Origin: Chelydra serpentina
Taxonomy: Eukaryota > Chordata > Testudines > Chelydridae
Length of the DNA stretch: 64,000 bases
Direction of reading: 5' to 3'
Assembly (NCBI GenBank): GCA_037349315.1
Contig: JBAIAC010000004.1
Location: 29,825,001 to 29,889,000, forward strand
Below the pieces are notes generated by a model. That model was not told the origin of the DNA, made no database searches, and was given only the letters and a program-made list of their open reading frames with translations. Positions 21,401-33,589 of the stretch are shown here, piece by piece. Numbering within the stretch: the stretch's first letter is position 1; every line of letters starts with the position of its first letter. A program made the translations under genes and the position numbers.

Positions 21401-22759
21401 TAAGTGCAAAGTTTTTATTATTCGTTATTGGTAATGCTGTTGAGTATTTTTATTGAAAATGATTTGTGGTGATCTCACAAACTGAGGACTGTAATATCAC
21501 TGAATGGATAAGGGAGCTGGAGCAAGCACATCAAACAGAGAAAAACTCATGTTTAGCCAACATTATTTTGATATTGTAATTGACAGTGATAGAAAGGAAA
21601 TCCAGAGTCCATGTCATCCAATTGAAGATTAGTAAATTACATATTTCATTACACTTTAAAATGAGTTTTAGCTTGAAATGTGTAATTGCATCATCTGCTG
21701 TGTTTAATTGACTTAGAAATAAGAATCATACCATGCTAGATTTTGCTGAATAACAATGTAACAGTGACCAGATCTAATATAAAAACCATCCTGCACTGGA
21801 AACAAGATAATCTAATAAATCTTTCCAGTCTCTAGTTTTTATGATGTATCCAGCAGAGACATTGGTAAGAAGAAACAACATACAAACAGCAATCAAAGGA
21901 GGTAGATAGTGAAGATGTAGCTTTTAAGCAAAAACAGGAGGTACAGAAAACAAAAAAAATCTGCAGAAGAATTTCTTACCAGTACCGAACTCAAAAAGAC
22001 TGAACTAGCAGACAACTACTTTCTGCCAACTAGAGGAGAAGACTAGATCTTTAAGAATTGTGGGAACTGCATGTCATTAATGCATCTTAAGTCCTGGAAC
22101 ACTGTGTGTAGCAGAGTTCAAAAAAGGTGATAGCCATTTGCACTTGCAGCTGAGTTGGAAATTGCACTGAAGAATGAAGTGGGGGTGGATGGAGATTGTG
22201 AATACACAAGACCTCCTCGCTGCATTAAACTCCATAGTTTTGTTGCTATATTTTCTTGCTATTGTACAATTCAGATGAAAGAACAGACACATTTAAAAGG
22301 CATGGTTGGCTGATTGGTTTGGGGAGACATTTTCCCATTAGATGTTTTTGTGATAGGATCTGGGTCTCTGTTTCCATCGTCCAGAATAGAGCTGTTTTTT
22401 CTTTTCGGTGGCAGTTTGAAAAAGTCAGTTGGGACAAATCAAATCTGCAAATTATCAGAATGTTTGGTGATTTAAGAAAGTCTGTTTTGAGTCTGTTCTA
22501 AAGCAGGGATATGAAGCTGGGACTCCTACCTCCCAGATGAGTGTCCTTGGGCTAAGGATTATAGGGTGGGAGTGGGGAGAAGGAGCAAAAGCATCAATAA
22601 TAAATGCAGATTTGTATGAACTGAAACAATGTGTGAATTCAGGATGATTTTGATTAATTGTGTCTGTTGGAATAAATTGGAAAAATCTAAATGAATCATT
22701 TCAGCATTTGCTAAATGAAATTTTGATTTTTGTTTAATACAGACAATATAGAACTTCCC

Positions 22760-23545
22760 TGTGATAGACCCAGGCCAGCTGGGTACAGCACAGTAGTAGA
22801 TGTCAGATATACTGGCCACTGGATAAGCAGTTTTCTGTTCCCTGAGTGACCAGAGCAGGGGCTGTGCTAGAGCAATCAGGAACCTGCTAGAACAAATTAA
22901 GACAGGCAAGCTAATTAAGACACCTAAAGCCAATTAAGAACATACTAGAATCAGTTATGGCAGGCAGACTAATCAGGACAGCTGGTTTGAAAAGGACCTC
23001 CCGTCAATTAGTGGAGGCCGTGCAAGGAGCGAGAAGGCGTGCTGCTGGAGGACTGAGGAGTACAAGCATGATCAGGCTTCAGGAGGAAGATCCTGTGGTG
23101 AGGATAAAGAAGGTGCTGGGGGGAGGCCATGGGGAAGTAGCCCAGGGAGTTGTAGCTGTCACACAGCTGATACAGGAGACATTCTAGACAGCTGCTATCC
23201 ACAGGGCCCTGGGCTGGAACCCAGGGTGGGCCCGGGTTCCCCCCATCTCCCCAAATCCTGATTGGACACAGGAGGAGTTGACCTGGTCTGTGAGCAACAT
23301 CAGAAGGGAATGTCTAATTTGGAAAGGGATCTGGCCTGTCCTTGACCCACTAGGTGGGACAACAGAGACTGCGGAGATTGTTCTCCATTTCCCCCAGGCT
23401 GGCCAGTGATGAGGTTAGCTGAGTGAATGGCAGGTTTGAGCCTCTAGCAGAAGTGGCCAAACTGAGGGCTGCCGTGAACCTCTGAGGTGAGAAAATCTGC
23501 CAAAAAGTGCAGAACCCACCAAGGCAGAGGAGGAACTGTGTCACA
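22760..23545. mobile_element. Solo-LTR-like element with 5-bp target duplication
   Basis: It begins TGTGATAGACCCAGGCCAGC and ends AGGAACTGTGTCACA, so the termini are TGTGA...TCACA. It is flanked on both sides by TTCCC (22755-22759 and 23546-23550). TG...CA ends with a 5-bp duplication are typical of LTRs of retroelements. At 786 bp with no coding domain it is best read as a solo LTR left by recombination. I cannot assign the family. The frame at 22957-23187 is not recognisable. Confidence 0.8.
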
Positions 23546-23742
23546 TTCCCCTACTGTAATTTCATTTTTTAAAAACATTTTAATGTATTTTAAAACCTTC
23601 AAAGATTAAATGTTTTGATCATCATGAAACATTTTTTCTGGTGTTCTCTTTTTGTGAAAATTTTGAGTTGACCTGATTGCTTTTTCAGATCTGCACCCAA
23701 AACAGAATATTCAGTTATTCCTGCAGCCCCACGTAATGATAC

Positions 23743-24892
23743 TGTCACATTCTGGGGTGAAGTTCAGTCTAGTGAGAAGTTGTGTCACTGCTTGTACTGT
23801 AACCCTATGCACCTTAAAGTGCTCATAGACTCATAGACTTTAAGGTCAGAAGGGACCATTATGATCATCTAGTCTGACCTCCTGCACAGTGCAGGCCACA
23901 AAATCTCACCCACCCACTCCTGGAATAATCCTCTCACCTATGTCTCAGCTATTGAAGTCCTCAAATCATGGTTTAAAGACTTCAAGATGCAGAGAATCCT
24001 CCAGCAAATGACCCGTGCCCCATGCTGCAGAGGAAGGCGAAAAACCTCCAGGGCCTCTGCCAATCTACCCTGGAGGAAAATTCCTTCCCGACCCCAAATA
24101 TGGCGATCAGCTGAACCCTGAGCATGTGGGCAAGACTCACCAACCAGACACCCAGGAAAAAATGCTGCTACTATAGATCCCTGTCTGGATGCTCCCAGAT
24201 AGCTTACAAGCATGCACTGAGTGTCTGTGTGTTAAGCAACTCTGACTCCAGCATCCTTCTTGTTACACCAGATTTGATTACTACTTAAGTGACCCAACAT
24301 ACACCAGTCCTGAATTTTCCCAAAACCATCTGCCCTGAAATGTCCAGCCCTCTCCTGAATGTTAAAATGAGTAATAAGGTCCATTGCGCCTTTAAAGAGA
24401 CAAAAGGACAACAATTTGTTGCTTTAACTAGAGTTAATAATCACTTTAGGTCAAACACAGTCCTTGGTTGATTTAGAATAAAAATAAAAAGTTTTTAAAA
24501 TCAGAATTGTATCCTTCTCAAAGTTCAGTGCTCCTATGTTGAGGAGAGGTGCCATAGACTCTGATGGAGAAGGTTCCATGCTTATTTCTGCCTGACTGGA
24601 GCTTTCTGCAATGCAAACTGAGACGTACCTGCAGCCTCCAACATGCCAATGAATGACCACTGGAACGTGACTGCCAATTGTCTGTGATTGCATCTGGATG
24701 GAGGCTTTGGCCTTTTCTTTGTCCAGAAAAAAACTTGCTTACCCCTCCCCAAACTTGTCTGTGACAAGAACAGTTTAGGGCCATATTTTCTTCACATTTG
24801 TACAGTCTGTTGGGCATTTACTGTACATGTACCATGCAGAAACATGAATGATCAGTCTTATTGGGTTTCTAACACCACTTTACACAGTGACA
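23743..24892 (+). repeat. LTR-like dispersed repeat, copy B
   Basis: It starts TGTCACATTCTGGGGTGAAG and may end at ...CACAGTGACA (24892), giving TGTCAC/GTGACA ends. It shares ordered blocks with copy A at 11.7-13 kb: CAGTCCTGAATTTTCCC, CCTTTAAAGAGACAAAAGG and AGAGTTAATAATCACTTTAG. No matching 5-bp flank is seen. A CR1-type fragment interrupts it at 23823-24233. Confidence 0.55.
23823..24233 (-). mobile_element. CR1-type 3' UTR fragment nested in LTR-like copy B
   Basis: On + it begins CATAGACTCATAGACTTTAA, then GGTCAGAAGGGACCATTATG and ATCATCTAGTCTGACCTCCT. This is a CR1 subfamily 3' end in reverse. It continues with the well-known CCTCCAGGGCCTCTGCC, CTGGAGGAAAATTCCTTCC and CCCCAAATATGGCGATCAGC blocks. 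It has no coding part. Confidence 0.85.
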
Positions 24893-25033
24893 CCTATTAG
24901 ATACAGATTATGTCATAAGTGAATTGGGGTACATACAACTGGTCCAGCCAGCAGAAACTCACTACTTCAGACCATCGAGCCCCTCCTTGCCCTGTAGCAC
25001 TGAGATGCTCTTCGGCTCACAACTTTATAGGGA

Positions 25034-25165
25034 CAGATTTTCATCTTCAAAGCACTTTCGAACATTAACTAGCTAACCCTAAACAGCTCTCAGAAATAGG
25101 TAAATAAGTAGTATCTCCATTTGATAAGGGGGAAACTGAGGCAGAAGAGCTGATTTCCTAAAGCC
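25034..25165 (-). repeat. MIR-like SINE remnant
   Basis: AGTATCTCCATTTGATAAGG, GGGAAACTGAGGCAGAAGAG and TTCCTAAAGCCACAGTGG match the reverse complement of the MIR core (ATCCCCATTTTACAGATGAG, GAAACTGAGGCA). Confidence 0.7.
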
Positions 25166-25364
25166 ACAGTGGAAATCAATGTAAAAAATGGGATTACCGG
25201 TCAGGAGATCCTGACCATGTGCTCACTCTTCTGTCTCTCTAGACCACACCACCCTCTCTTTTCCCCAGTTGTAAATGGAGTTAATAGATGCTGGTACAAT
25301 TCCCATCTCACTTAACTAAAAGTTATGGGCTAGATTTACTGTGTGGAATTCTATGCTCTGTATT

Positions 25365-25420
25365 TTTTGCTGGAGGTCAGTCTAGATAATTCTAATGGTT
25401 CCTTCTGGCCTTAACACCCA
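25365..25420 (+). mobile_element. Short CR1 tail
   Basis: TGGAGGTCAGTCTAGATAAT then TCTAATGGTTCCTTCTGGCC and TTAA is a CR1 3' end similar to the one at 5210. Only about 55 bp is left. Confidence 0.6.
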
Positions 25421-25714
25421 GGAACTGACAAGCCTCTCAGAGACATGATGCCATAAAGAGGCTGCACCAAATACACTGACTTCACCACTGAGGCAGGGGA
25501 GGAGGGAATTCTAACAACTGAGTAGAGAGAATAGAGAAAACCTTGTTTTATTCAGAGGCAGGGTAGTGAGGTGCAAACTTAGAAGTCTCATAGAGGTTCA
25601 GGTAGAGCTGGATGGGCAAGTGGTAAATGGTATAGTACCATGGTTTGGGAAATGATACTGTGGCAGACAGACGTGAGTAATGAAACTGTACCTTTTACAC
25701 AGCTTCAACAGAAA

Positions 25715-25800
25715 ATGAGGGTGAAATCCTGGCCCTATTGAAATCAATGGGAATTTTGCCATTGTCTTTAATGGGGCCAGAATTTTATGCTGTGAGGTTA
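25715..25800. repeat. Ancient sauropsid repeat fragment
   Basis: GAGGGTGAAATCCTGGCCC, ATTGAAATCAATGGGAATTT and AATGGGGCCAGAATTTTATG form a self-complementary pattern that occurs as a very common old repeat in turtle and crocodilian DNA (from memory). I cannot name the family. Confidence 0.5.
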
Positions 25801-25849
25801 TGTACAACATTGACCGCCTTTCTTAGGATTTAACAAAGGAAGAAAAATT

Positions 25850-27650
25850 AAACCATGACCCTTTTCTTATTCATTTTTCTAAACCTGCAAAATTATGTTG
25901 CTAAATGGCTCTTTCAATGAAAGAAGGCATCTACAATTTGTTAAATAATCCCATTGCACAATATGAACATGAAGAGTAATTCAGAAAAGTATAATGCAAT
26001 TGGATTCTTTATCTTCAATGCTGTTTCAGTAGATTAAATAATTAACATATAGAGACATGTTCACCATGGGTGGCTTAGAGGATAAAGTGTTTGGACTTGA
26101 TTTTGATCCAAGTCTTAACTCAGGTGAGTCCTTCAGGGACTGTCAATTGGATAATAAAAACTACCAGAAAGAAACAAACCCAGTTTACCCAATATCTGAG
26201 ACAAAACAGAGAACTTATCAAATAGTGAAACTAGTGTCTGTAGGCTAGAATCATTACCTTTTTATATTATGTGTACTGTGGGAGCGCCTACAGGTAGCTG
26301 TCAGGGATCGGGACCTTATTGTGCTAGGTGCTGTTCATATCTATGACAAAAAGACAGCACCGGCCCACAAAAAGCTTTCAATCTAGAGCAATATTATTAC
26401 TCACAGGTTGTACAATGTATACAGTGTAATTCTATCTCCATACAGACTGTACTAATGATCAACAAGAGACACACTTGTAGTATGAAGTTATATTCAGCAT
26501 ATTGTCACCAATGTGAGTGTCCAAACTGTCAAGGATTCAAATTCCCCACTAGCTTTTTAATACATTCAGCTAACACGTGCACTGCACGGAGTTTCTCCAA
26601 TAGATGGTGCTGCTGGGATCTCATACACATGCACAAATATCCACACATACTGGACTCCCAACCATCTCCTCCACCCCCTTGCTACTTACATAAAATCAAA
26701 TCCATAGCGGATACACTAAAAAGTAACTTTCTTCTGCTGACAGTGACAAAAGCCTCAGCATGTCAAGGACTCCAAATAATGTCACATTACACTATCTTAA
26801 AGAAAAACAAAGACCGTGTATGGACTTGTATGTAAATTTCAAACTGCACCTGAGGCAGAAAGAAAAAGTCAGTTCAACATTTCAGCTCTGGGAGCCTGTA
26901 ACAAGGGTGCCAGGGAAGGGTTTTAGGAACTAGGAAACATGGTGGCCATGCTTTGAATGACCATGCTAAAAGGTCCCATTCTTGTTTAGGAAAGAGGTCC
27001 TACAGATTTAGATGGGCAGAGGTTTGTTTTCACGATGGCTGCAGGACTGGTCCCAGAGTGCAGGAGCAATGTACGGCCAAACTGAGACCTTCACTGTTGT
27101 ACTTGGAATGGAGAATGCATAAGATACCTCCTGCTTTTGCCCTAGTGCAAGGATCAATACAATCACAGTTCATTTTTGTGGCAGCCTTAAGGCACCCTAA
27201 CCTCATCTCCACCCTGGCCAGAGCAACATGAGCTGCACTATGTTGTGACTGCCATTAGGAACCTGATCCACTCCCACTGAGTTCATTGAGACCTGAGCCA
27301 TATCCCAAGTAAAGTTTGGTGCAGTGGGCAGACTCCCCTTGTGCTCTTGGAAGCTACAGGAGGCTTTGTGCCAATAGTAGTACAGAATACTTCATTATGT
27401 GTACTGATAGCCTCAGATTTGCTTCTCCCAGTCCTTTTTGTGCACTGAAATCAGTGGTTTGTGATCAGTTACACCTTTGCAGCTGAGACCACAGAGAAAA
27501 TCATGTAACTTAAGCCAGCTTTGGACAAGACATACCTTTGTCTTCTGCATATATAATTTTCTCTGCCACCCTCAATAGGATTTTTATATTTAGATGCAAA
27601 GCACAGGATGAGCACAGCGGAAGGCAATCTCACTGCCTTGAAGACCGTAC
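25850..27650. other. Non-coding stretch, one old SINE-like piece
   Basis: No gene is seen. The 126-codon frame at 26455-26835 has no recognisable domain. At about 26278-26390, GGGAGCGCCTACAGGTAGCT, GGGACCTTATTGTGCTAGGT and GGCCCACAAAAAGC resemble an ancient dispersed amniote repeat. Confidence 0.5.
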
Positions 27651-27657
27651 TCCCTTA

Positions 27658-27940
27658 GGGTACGTCTATACTTACCTCCTGGTTCGGCGGCAAGCAATCG
27701 ATCTTCTGGGATCGATTTATCGCGTCTTGTCTAGACGCGATAAATCGATCCCGGCAGTGCTCGCCGTCGACACCGGTACTCCTGCTCCGCGGGAGGAGTA
27801 TGCGGAGCCTGCCTGCCGCGTCTGGACCCGCGGTAAGTACCTTTTAGTTCGAACTAAGATACTTCGACTTCAGCTACGTTATTCACATAGCTGAAGTTGC
27901 GTATCTTAGTTCAAACTGGCGGGTTAGTGTGGACCAGCCC
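27658..27940. mobile_element. PIF/Harbinger MITE with internal hairpins
   Basis: It starts GGGTACGTCTATACTTACC and ends TTAGTGTGGACCAGCCC, and is flanked by TTA at 27655-27657 and 27941-27943. The ends match those of the 48.9-kb Harbinger, and a 3-bp TWA duplication is the Harbinger signature. It is 283 bp, CpG-rich, with no transposase, so it is non-autonomous. It contains a perfect 19-bp inverted repeat (27708-27726 with 27734-27752) and a longer imperfect one (about 27846-27876 with 27888-27917). The 118-codon frame at 27538 is read-through of this element. Confidence 0.92.
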
Positions 27941-27954
27941 TTAGAAAGACAATG

Positions 27955-28235
27955 GTGACACAGTGGGTATAGCTATGCTGCAGTCTTAGGTGCAGCTGCA
28001 GCTTGGGTAGACTCACGCATGCTAGTTTTACCTACGCTAACATGGCTGACATAGAAGTGTAGATGCAGCAGCATGGGGCGTCAGTGACATGAATAGGTCC
28101 CCAAGGATCTCAGTGCACTAGGGGAGTCCACCGATGAAGTGGTACAGGGTTCACCAGCCTACTATTTTTAGCCGTACAATCACGGGTAAAAATGGTAGTG
28201 TGGGTATGTCTACCAGAGCTACAATTACCCCTCAG
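27955..28235. mobile_element. Decayed MITE related to those at 41.0 and 48.8 kb
   Basis: GTGGGTATAGCTATGCTGCA, GCTGCAGCTTGGGTAGACTC, CATGCTAGTTTTACCTACGC and near the right end GTGTGGGTATGTCTACCAGA, GCTACAATTACCCC show the same subterminal order as the 41-kb copy. The ends are too worn to give a duplication. Confidence 0.6.
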
Positions 28236-28239
28236 ATTG

Positions 28240-31200
28240 CATCCCTACCCTTCATCTTGCTTTTTAAGAGGCACAACAGACCTGGATCGTTGTCAAGGGA
28301 AGAAAGACTGGTCACATCATTAAACTCAAGTCGAAGTCTACAGACAACCATTCAGTCCGTGAGGCTAAAGCCATACTGCTCTCAGCCCTCCTTTTGAGAC
28401 ATCTTTGGAGAGCTCTCTTTCTTGCAATAAGGCAAAGAATTTCAGCAGCGGCTGCCTACATCAGTCCATTCTGAAAAGCATTGAACTCTTTTCCATACCT
28501 TGACATCCATTATCATTCGGCATCCTTGAATGGCTGTTCTATGGCAGGTGAGTTATTTGTGCTCTGCATAGGCGTCTGGGTTTACAGACATAATTGCACA
28601 TTCTTTAGGAGCCTGTAATTTCATGGTTCATTATTGTCTGAATCTTAGAGACTAATCCCAGCCTGATGAATCTAAGTATGTAGTTCCAGTTGTTTGAAAA
28701 AAATCATTTGACCTCTTTTACATGAAAGATGTTACTTTGCACAAATTCCATCATGGCTAATGACAACTGCTGTCATCTCAGAGCTCTCCCTGTTGTCTCT
28801 CATATTAAGGTTGTGGAATGGTTCAGGCAGTGTGTATTATCTGAAGTGCTGTAATTATCAGTACTCTCCACAATCTCCTACCCTTATTCCATTCGAGTAA
28901 GGGAGGAAAGATGGGTTTGTGTTTGGAGTAGAACCTGGATTCAATTCAGGGCTCTCTTTTGGAATCAATCTCTCTGGATTCAATAGACCTCTTAAGACTT
29001 TGACAAGCCACCCAATCTCTATGCTTTGGGTCCTCATCTGTAAAATGATATAATACTTCCATTCTCCCACCTATTTTCTGCCTTGTCTATTTAGGTGTAA
29101 ACACTTCAGCACAGGGCTTGTCACTTAGGTGTTTGTATAGTGTGCTAGGACACAGTGGGACCCCCACATGCTTTCATAAACCAATAATGATAGTGAAGTT
29201 TATTAGTAGTATATATCATTGCACAAGTATTTAAACACAGTAACTATCAGCCTTTCTTCCCAGCAGACTGAAGTAAATTGTTCTATTTGATCTAAGAAGG
29301 TTTTGTTTTTAATTATTTTTATTTCTTAATTTCTCTGAGATGCATAATTGAGAGAAATAGTCACTCTTAGTGGTCCATAATCTAGTTATAGCTCCTATTT
29401 TTATCCTGAATACTATATCTATACTGCTCAAATGTTTGGGCCAAATTTTCAAACATTGATGCTGCAGTTCCCATTAACCTCAGTTCCTATAGCAGCGTGC
29501 TCATTACCTCTGACAAATTATGCATCATTCGCTTTGCATTTATATTCCCTGTTGCAATTCACATGCCTCTGTCTTGATTCTTTTGCAGTAAGCCACAGAA
29601 TGTGTTTTTATTAACACTTTCTAACTGCCCTGGAGGCTCAAGTACATGCTTCCCTGTATTGCCAGCTACAGAAGAGACACACTGCTGAAAGAACTGAAGA
29701 GAAGATTCTATGCAAGAACACTAAACTACAAACAAGTTGGAGGATGGGAGAAGTGGTACATAAAAGGTTGATTAATACCCTGTCAGCAAAACGTTACTAA
29801 AAAAAAGATGCTCATATATTAGACAACCATTTAAAAGCTCTTTCACAGAAAGATGGCATCTTACCCTGCAGAAACACATAGCTTGTTGGTAGAGAACAGA
29901 ACATTACATTTATATTCTATGCAGATGCTATAGGCTGTATCCTCAGAAAGAATGGATGTTTTTCTAAGGAAAAGAAGGTGGGCAAACTCATTTAATCATT
30001 TGAGGTCATTATGGATTGCAGCCCGCAGATAGGTTGACTGCTGCTGTAGGAAATTGACCAATATATTTATACAACTCTGTCAGAGATGATACTCTTGCTT
30101 GAATTTGTCCCCTGCTGTTACTCTATGCTAAAGTGTTGTCTGCCTGCAGACTACCAAAAAGATCAGTTGTGCACTTGAATTGTGTTTGGGGTTTTTTTTA
30201 AGCTCACCCAAGTGCAGTTCAGGGCTCACATGCTTGGCTGTTGCAGTAAAACCAATGTGCATAAGGGAGGCCTCCAGGACTTTCAAAATAATGTTCTCTA
30301 TTCATAAATTATTTACTCTCTGAGCAAGGAAGTTTCTCCTTAGATTCAAGGTGTGGACATTGTTTAACTTTAATTCCTTCCCTCTTGTTTTCCTAGCATC
30401 TCTTATACTCATTGGACCTGTTCTTTAGCTGGACCTCAACCTAGCTTTTAGTTTTCCAAGCCCGGTTTGGCACCACCAGCAAAAAAGTGTTAAACTCTTT
30501 CCAGCACATCACACTTTTGACACAATCCCAACAGAAGGGCGGGGTGAGATAGCAGACCTGCCTCCTGTCCAGAATAATAAGGGCAGAGAAGGACAGAGAC
30601 AATAAAACTCTCCCTCCCCTACTTCAATGGTGCTGCGGTCAGCTACCTGAGAGAGCAGAATTTTTTAGCGTTTTCAATTTCTTGCAGACTTCCCTTAAAT
30701 CAGTTGAAAACCAAGCCTTATTCCCCATGTTGGGACTGAGTCTGTTCTGCGGGTAGCTCATTAGTAAAGAAATAAAGCAGAAGGAGAAAGAGCCTGAACT
30801 GTTCTTCTCACCAACACACACACCCTCTCTAGCCTGAGTGGAGAAATGTGTGAGGGAGAAGAAGTTTCAGCAGTCAGACTGTGCGTGTGACTCTGCCCTT
30901 TATCTTAAATTACAGACCTTCTGAGGAACTATCAAACATGGCAACCAATAGCTTCCGCTCCTCCCTTGCATGCTAAAGACTCCAAGGATTAGTTAAGCTG
31001 CATACTGCCAGAAATAACATTTCTAAACCGTGCAGCCAAGATGTGCATAGTCACATCTAAACTTAAATTCATCAAGGTGTGATTTATATCCACATCCCCT
31101 CCCTCTATCTCTTTGGTGTCTGTAAGCTTGTAACCCCTCTGGGTCAGGGATCACCTCATATCTGTATTTATACAGTACTCAGCCCATTGAGGTCCCTTAC

Positions 31201-32580
31201 CATAATAGAAATATTTACTGTTACAGCTAGCCAAAAAATTTCCCATGGAGTGTATTTCCATCGGAAAATGCTGTCTCTTCTACCCATTGGAATACAATCA
31301 ATTTCAACAAAGTTTCCTTTTAAAAAAATGAAAAAAAAGTAGATAAGGGTGAAATGTTCCATTTTGATCTTATCAGAGAAAAATATTTTGATTTTTTGAT
31401 TTTTAAAATTAATGTAAAGCTATTTCAAAAGTCAAAATTGGAGCAAAACACATTCTATCAAAGTGGAACATTTTGATTGACCCAAAATGAACAAAATGAC
31501 CCAGAATGAAAACAAGTTTCATCTCTGAGTTCCAAGTTGCAGCCAGTTCTATTTTCTAGATAATAGAATTGTACTGGAGTGGTAAGGTGCATTTTACCAC
31601 TTGAACACTTTAAGTTGATCTCCTGCAAAATGGACAACAGTCCTTTTCCTGGGCAATCACAGCTTGGGAAATCTTTATGTTCCTCCCTACCATACAGATA
31701 AGCACACTCAAAACGTCAGTTTTCTCCACAGATGGCTCAGAGCACTATTTAATAAATGGATTTCCTGGCCCAGCCCACCCTTTCTCCCTGTTTTACAGAT
31801 CAGTTTCATGCTGGGATTCTTCCTTGTATCATATTTTACTTTAGCCTCTTCTAATCTTTTGCACTTATGCATTTCTCATTGAGATTCAGCACATCCTGGT
31901 TCTGATCACTAAATCCCCCTGTATCACAGACTAGGCTCATAAATGGGAGGACTACAAAGGGTTTAGGACCTCACAGTTTAATTTGTTTTCCATTTTACAG
32001 TGGGGTTGCAGATGCTCATGCTTGCACGCTGTGTAGTTGACACAATGGTATGGTGAAGCCCAATGGCCCTGAGGTCACTCTGCCGAGACCAGGCATCTCC
32101 TCTCTCATGCTCAGCAGCTTAGGTTGGAAAGGCCTAGCACAAGTTTTAGAAATTCGTATTAGTAGAGCTATGATTGCTGCTCGGAAGAGAATCCTAGCCA
32201 TGGGGGACAGGACAGAAGAATAATGGCTGACACAGGACCTTAAGTATTAGTGTTATGAAGCAGGTGGCAAACCTTAGGGTTTTGACAGATAAACAAAACC
32301 CTGAATGCAGTAGGGAATCAGAGATATCCTAATCATTTTAATAGCTCCGCACCATAGTTTTGGGTTACCTGCACAACGGATGGCCATACCTTTGTCCATC
32401 CATAACAAAATTCCTGGAGTTATAGCTAGCTGAGGGGTGCACAGAGCCCAGGGATAGCTCTGCAACAGGCACTCAGTCCAAACACATTTCTGTACTGGCC
32501 CATTTATGTTTAAGCCACTTTTCAGCTTCAGGAATTGGTCAGTCTTTTGTATTAAAACTGCCTGTGTCAGCTAAAACCAA
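28240..32580. other. Non-coding stretch with weak MIR remnants
   Basis: No gene is seen. CCTCATCTGTAAAATGATAT at about 29031-29050 and GTAAGCTTGTAACCCCTCTG, GGGTCAGGGATCACC at about 31123-31153 look like MIR/CORE-SINE parts. 31230-31520 is an A/T-rich run of AAAATTTC-type words similar to SINE 3' bodies at 39.4 and 55.5 kb. Confidence 0.5.
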
Positions 32581-32949
32581 CTCCTTTGTTTTGGGGGAAT
32601 TTACAGGGCAGGGCTTCTCCCCAGCTTCCAAACACACTGACCCACTGAGTCTCCTTTAATTAGGTTCTCCCTCTCCACCCACAAACAAAAGCAAACCAAG
32701 CAAACTGTTCCTAAATTCACCCTTCTCAGCCCAATCCCTTCTTCTTCTGGAATAGGGGCCACAGGGCTACATGCCTGAGCTTTTGGCCCCTTACTCCAGG
32801 GCCCCTCCACAACAGTTAGTAGCAGAGGTGGTGCTAGCCCATTGGGGGCCCTAAGCAGGAATATTTTTGCTCCCCCTCCCCACAAACATACTAAAAAAGG
32901 CAAATAGGGGGCCCCTTGAGTGGCTTGGTGCTCTAAACCAATTGCGTAG

Positions 32950-33585
32950 GCCTGGTCTACATCACAGTTAGGTCGACATAAACTGCCTTATGTCAACCTA
33001 ATTATGTCAGTGTGCACACGGCAGCCTTGTCCCACCCATGTAAGTGTCCTACTACACCGACATAATAACTCCACCTCCACAAGAGGCATAGGGCAGTGTA
33101 GTTAGGGCAAGGCACTCTCTGTGTAAACACTGGGTTACTTACATCAGCTGTTGGCTGACATCCAGCTCTGAAATTGACAAGTAAGTCAGGCAGCTACTCC
33201 AGGCTCCCAGCAAGGAGGCAAGAAGCCAGGGAGGCTGCCCACCTGCTCCCTCCGGGGAGGCGAGAAGCCAACAGCCCGGGGGTCAGTTGTGCTCCCTGGC
33301 TCTGAGCCCCCTACACTGCCCCTCTTCAGTAGGTGGACGTGCTTCTGGGGAGGACAAGCTCCACCGACAGAAGGAGGGTAGTGTGGACATCAGCCACCAC
33401 AGTAAATTAACAAAAAATACGGGCCCGAATATTAAAAGTTTATGTCTGTATAAAGCATCCTTGTTTAAAGCAATAGCCCTCCCACATAAGCTAAAGGAAG
33501 GGGAGAAGTAAAGAACAGTAATTATGGTGGTGGCTGTAAGTTGGCTTTAAGAAGTTGACTTAAGTCTGTAGTGTAGACATGTCTT
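32950..33585. mobile_element. Harbinger-like MITE
   Basis: The left end GCCTGGTCTACATCACAG with TTAGGTCGACATAA and the right end GTCTGTAGTGTAGACATG are inverted relatives of the Harbinger ends (GTCTACAC...GTGTAGAC). TAG lies on both sides (32947-32949, 33586-33588), a permissible TWA-like duplication but not proven. The interior is GC-rich around 33200-33390 and has no transposase frame. Confidence 0.65.
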
Positions 33586-33589
33586 TAGT

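Larger units (their letters stand above)
18860..22754. other. AT-rich non-coding stretch
   Basis: No gene is seen. It contains the diverged direct repeat pair at 19987 and 20575 and a MIR remnant at 21275. Reading frames are all short and unrecognisable. Confidence 0.6.

Noticed and set aside
26455..26835. 126-codon frame as a small protein gene
   Set aside because: No domain, no coding-like periodicity that I can see, and no splice context. The length is compatible with chance in 64 kb.
27538..27894. 118-codon frame as a host gene
   Set aside because: Most of it is translation of the CpG-rich Harbinger MITE, including its palindromes.
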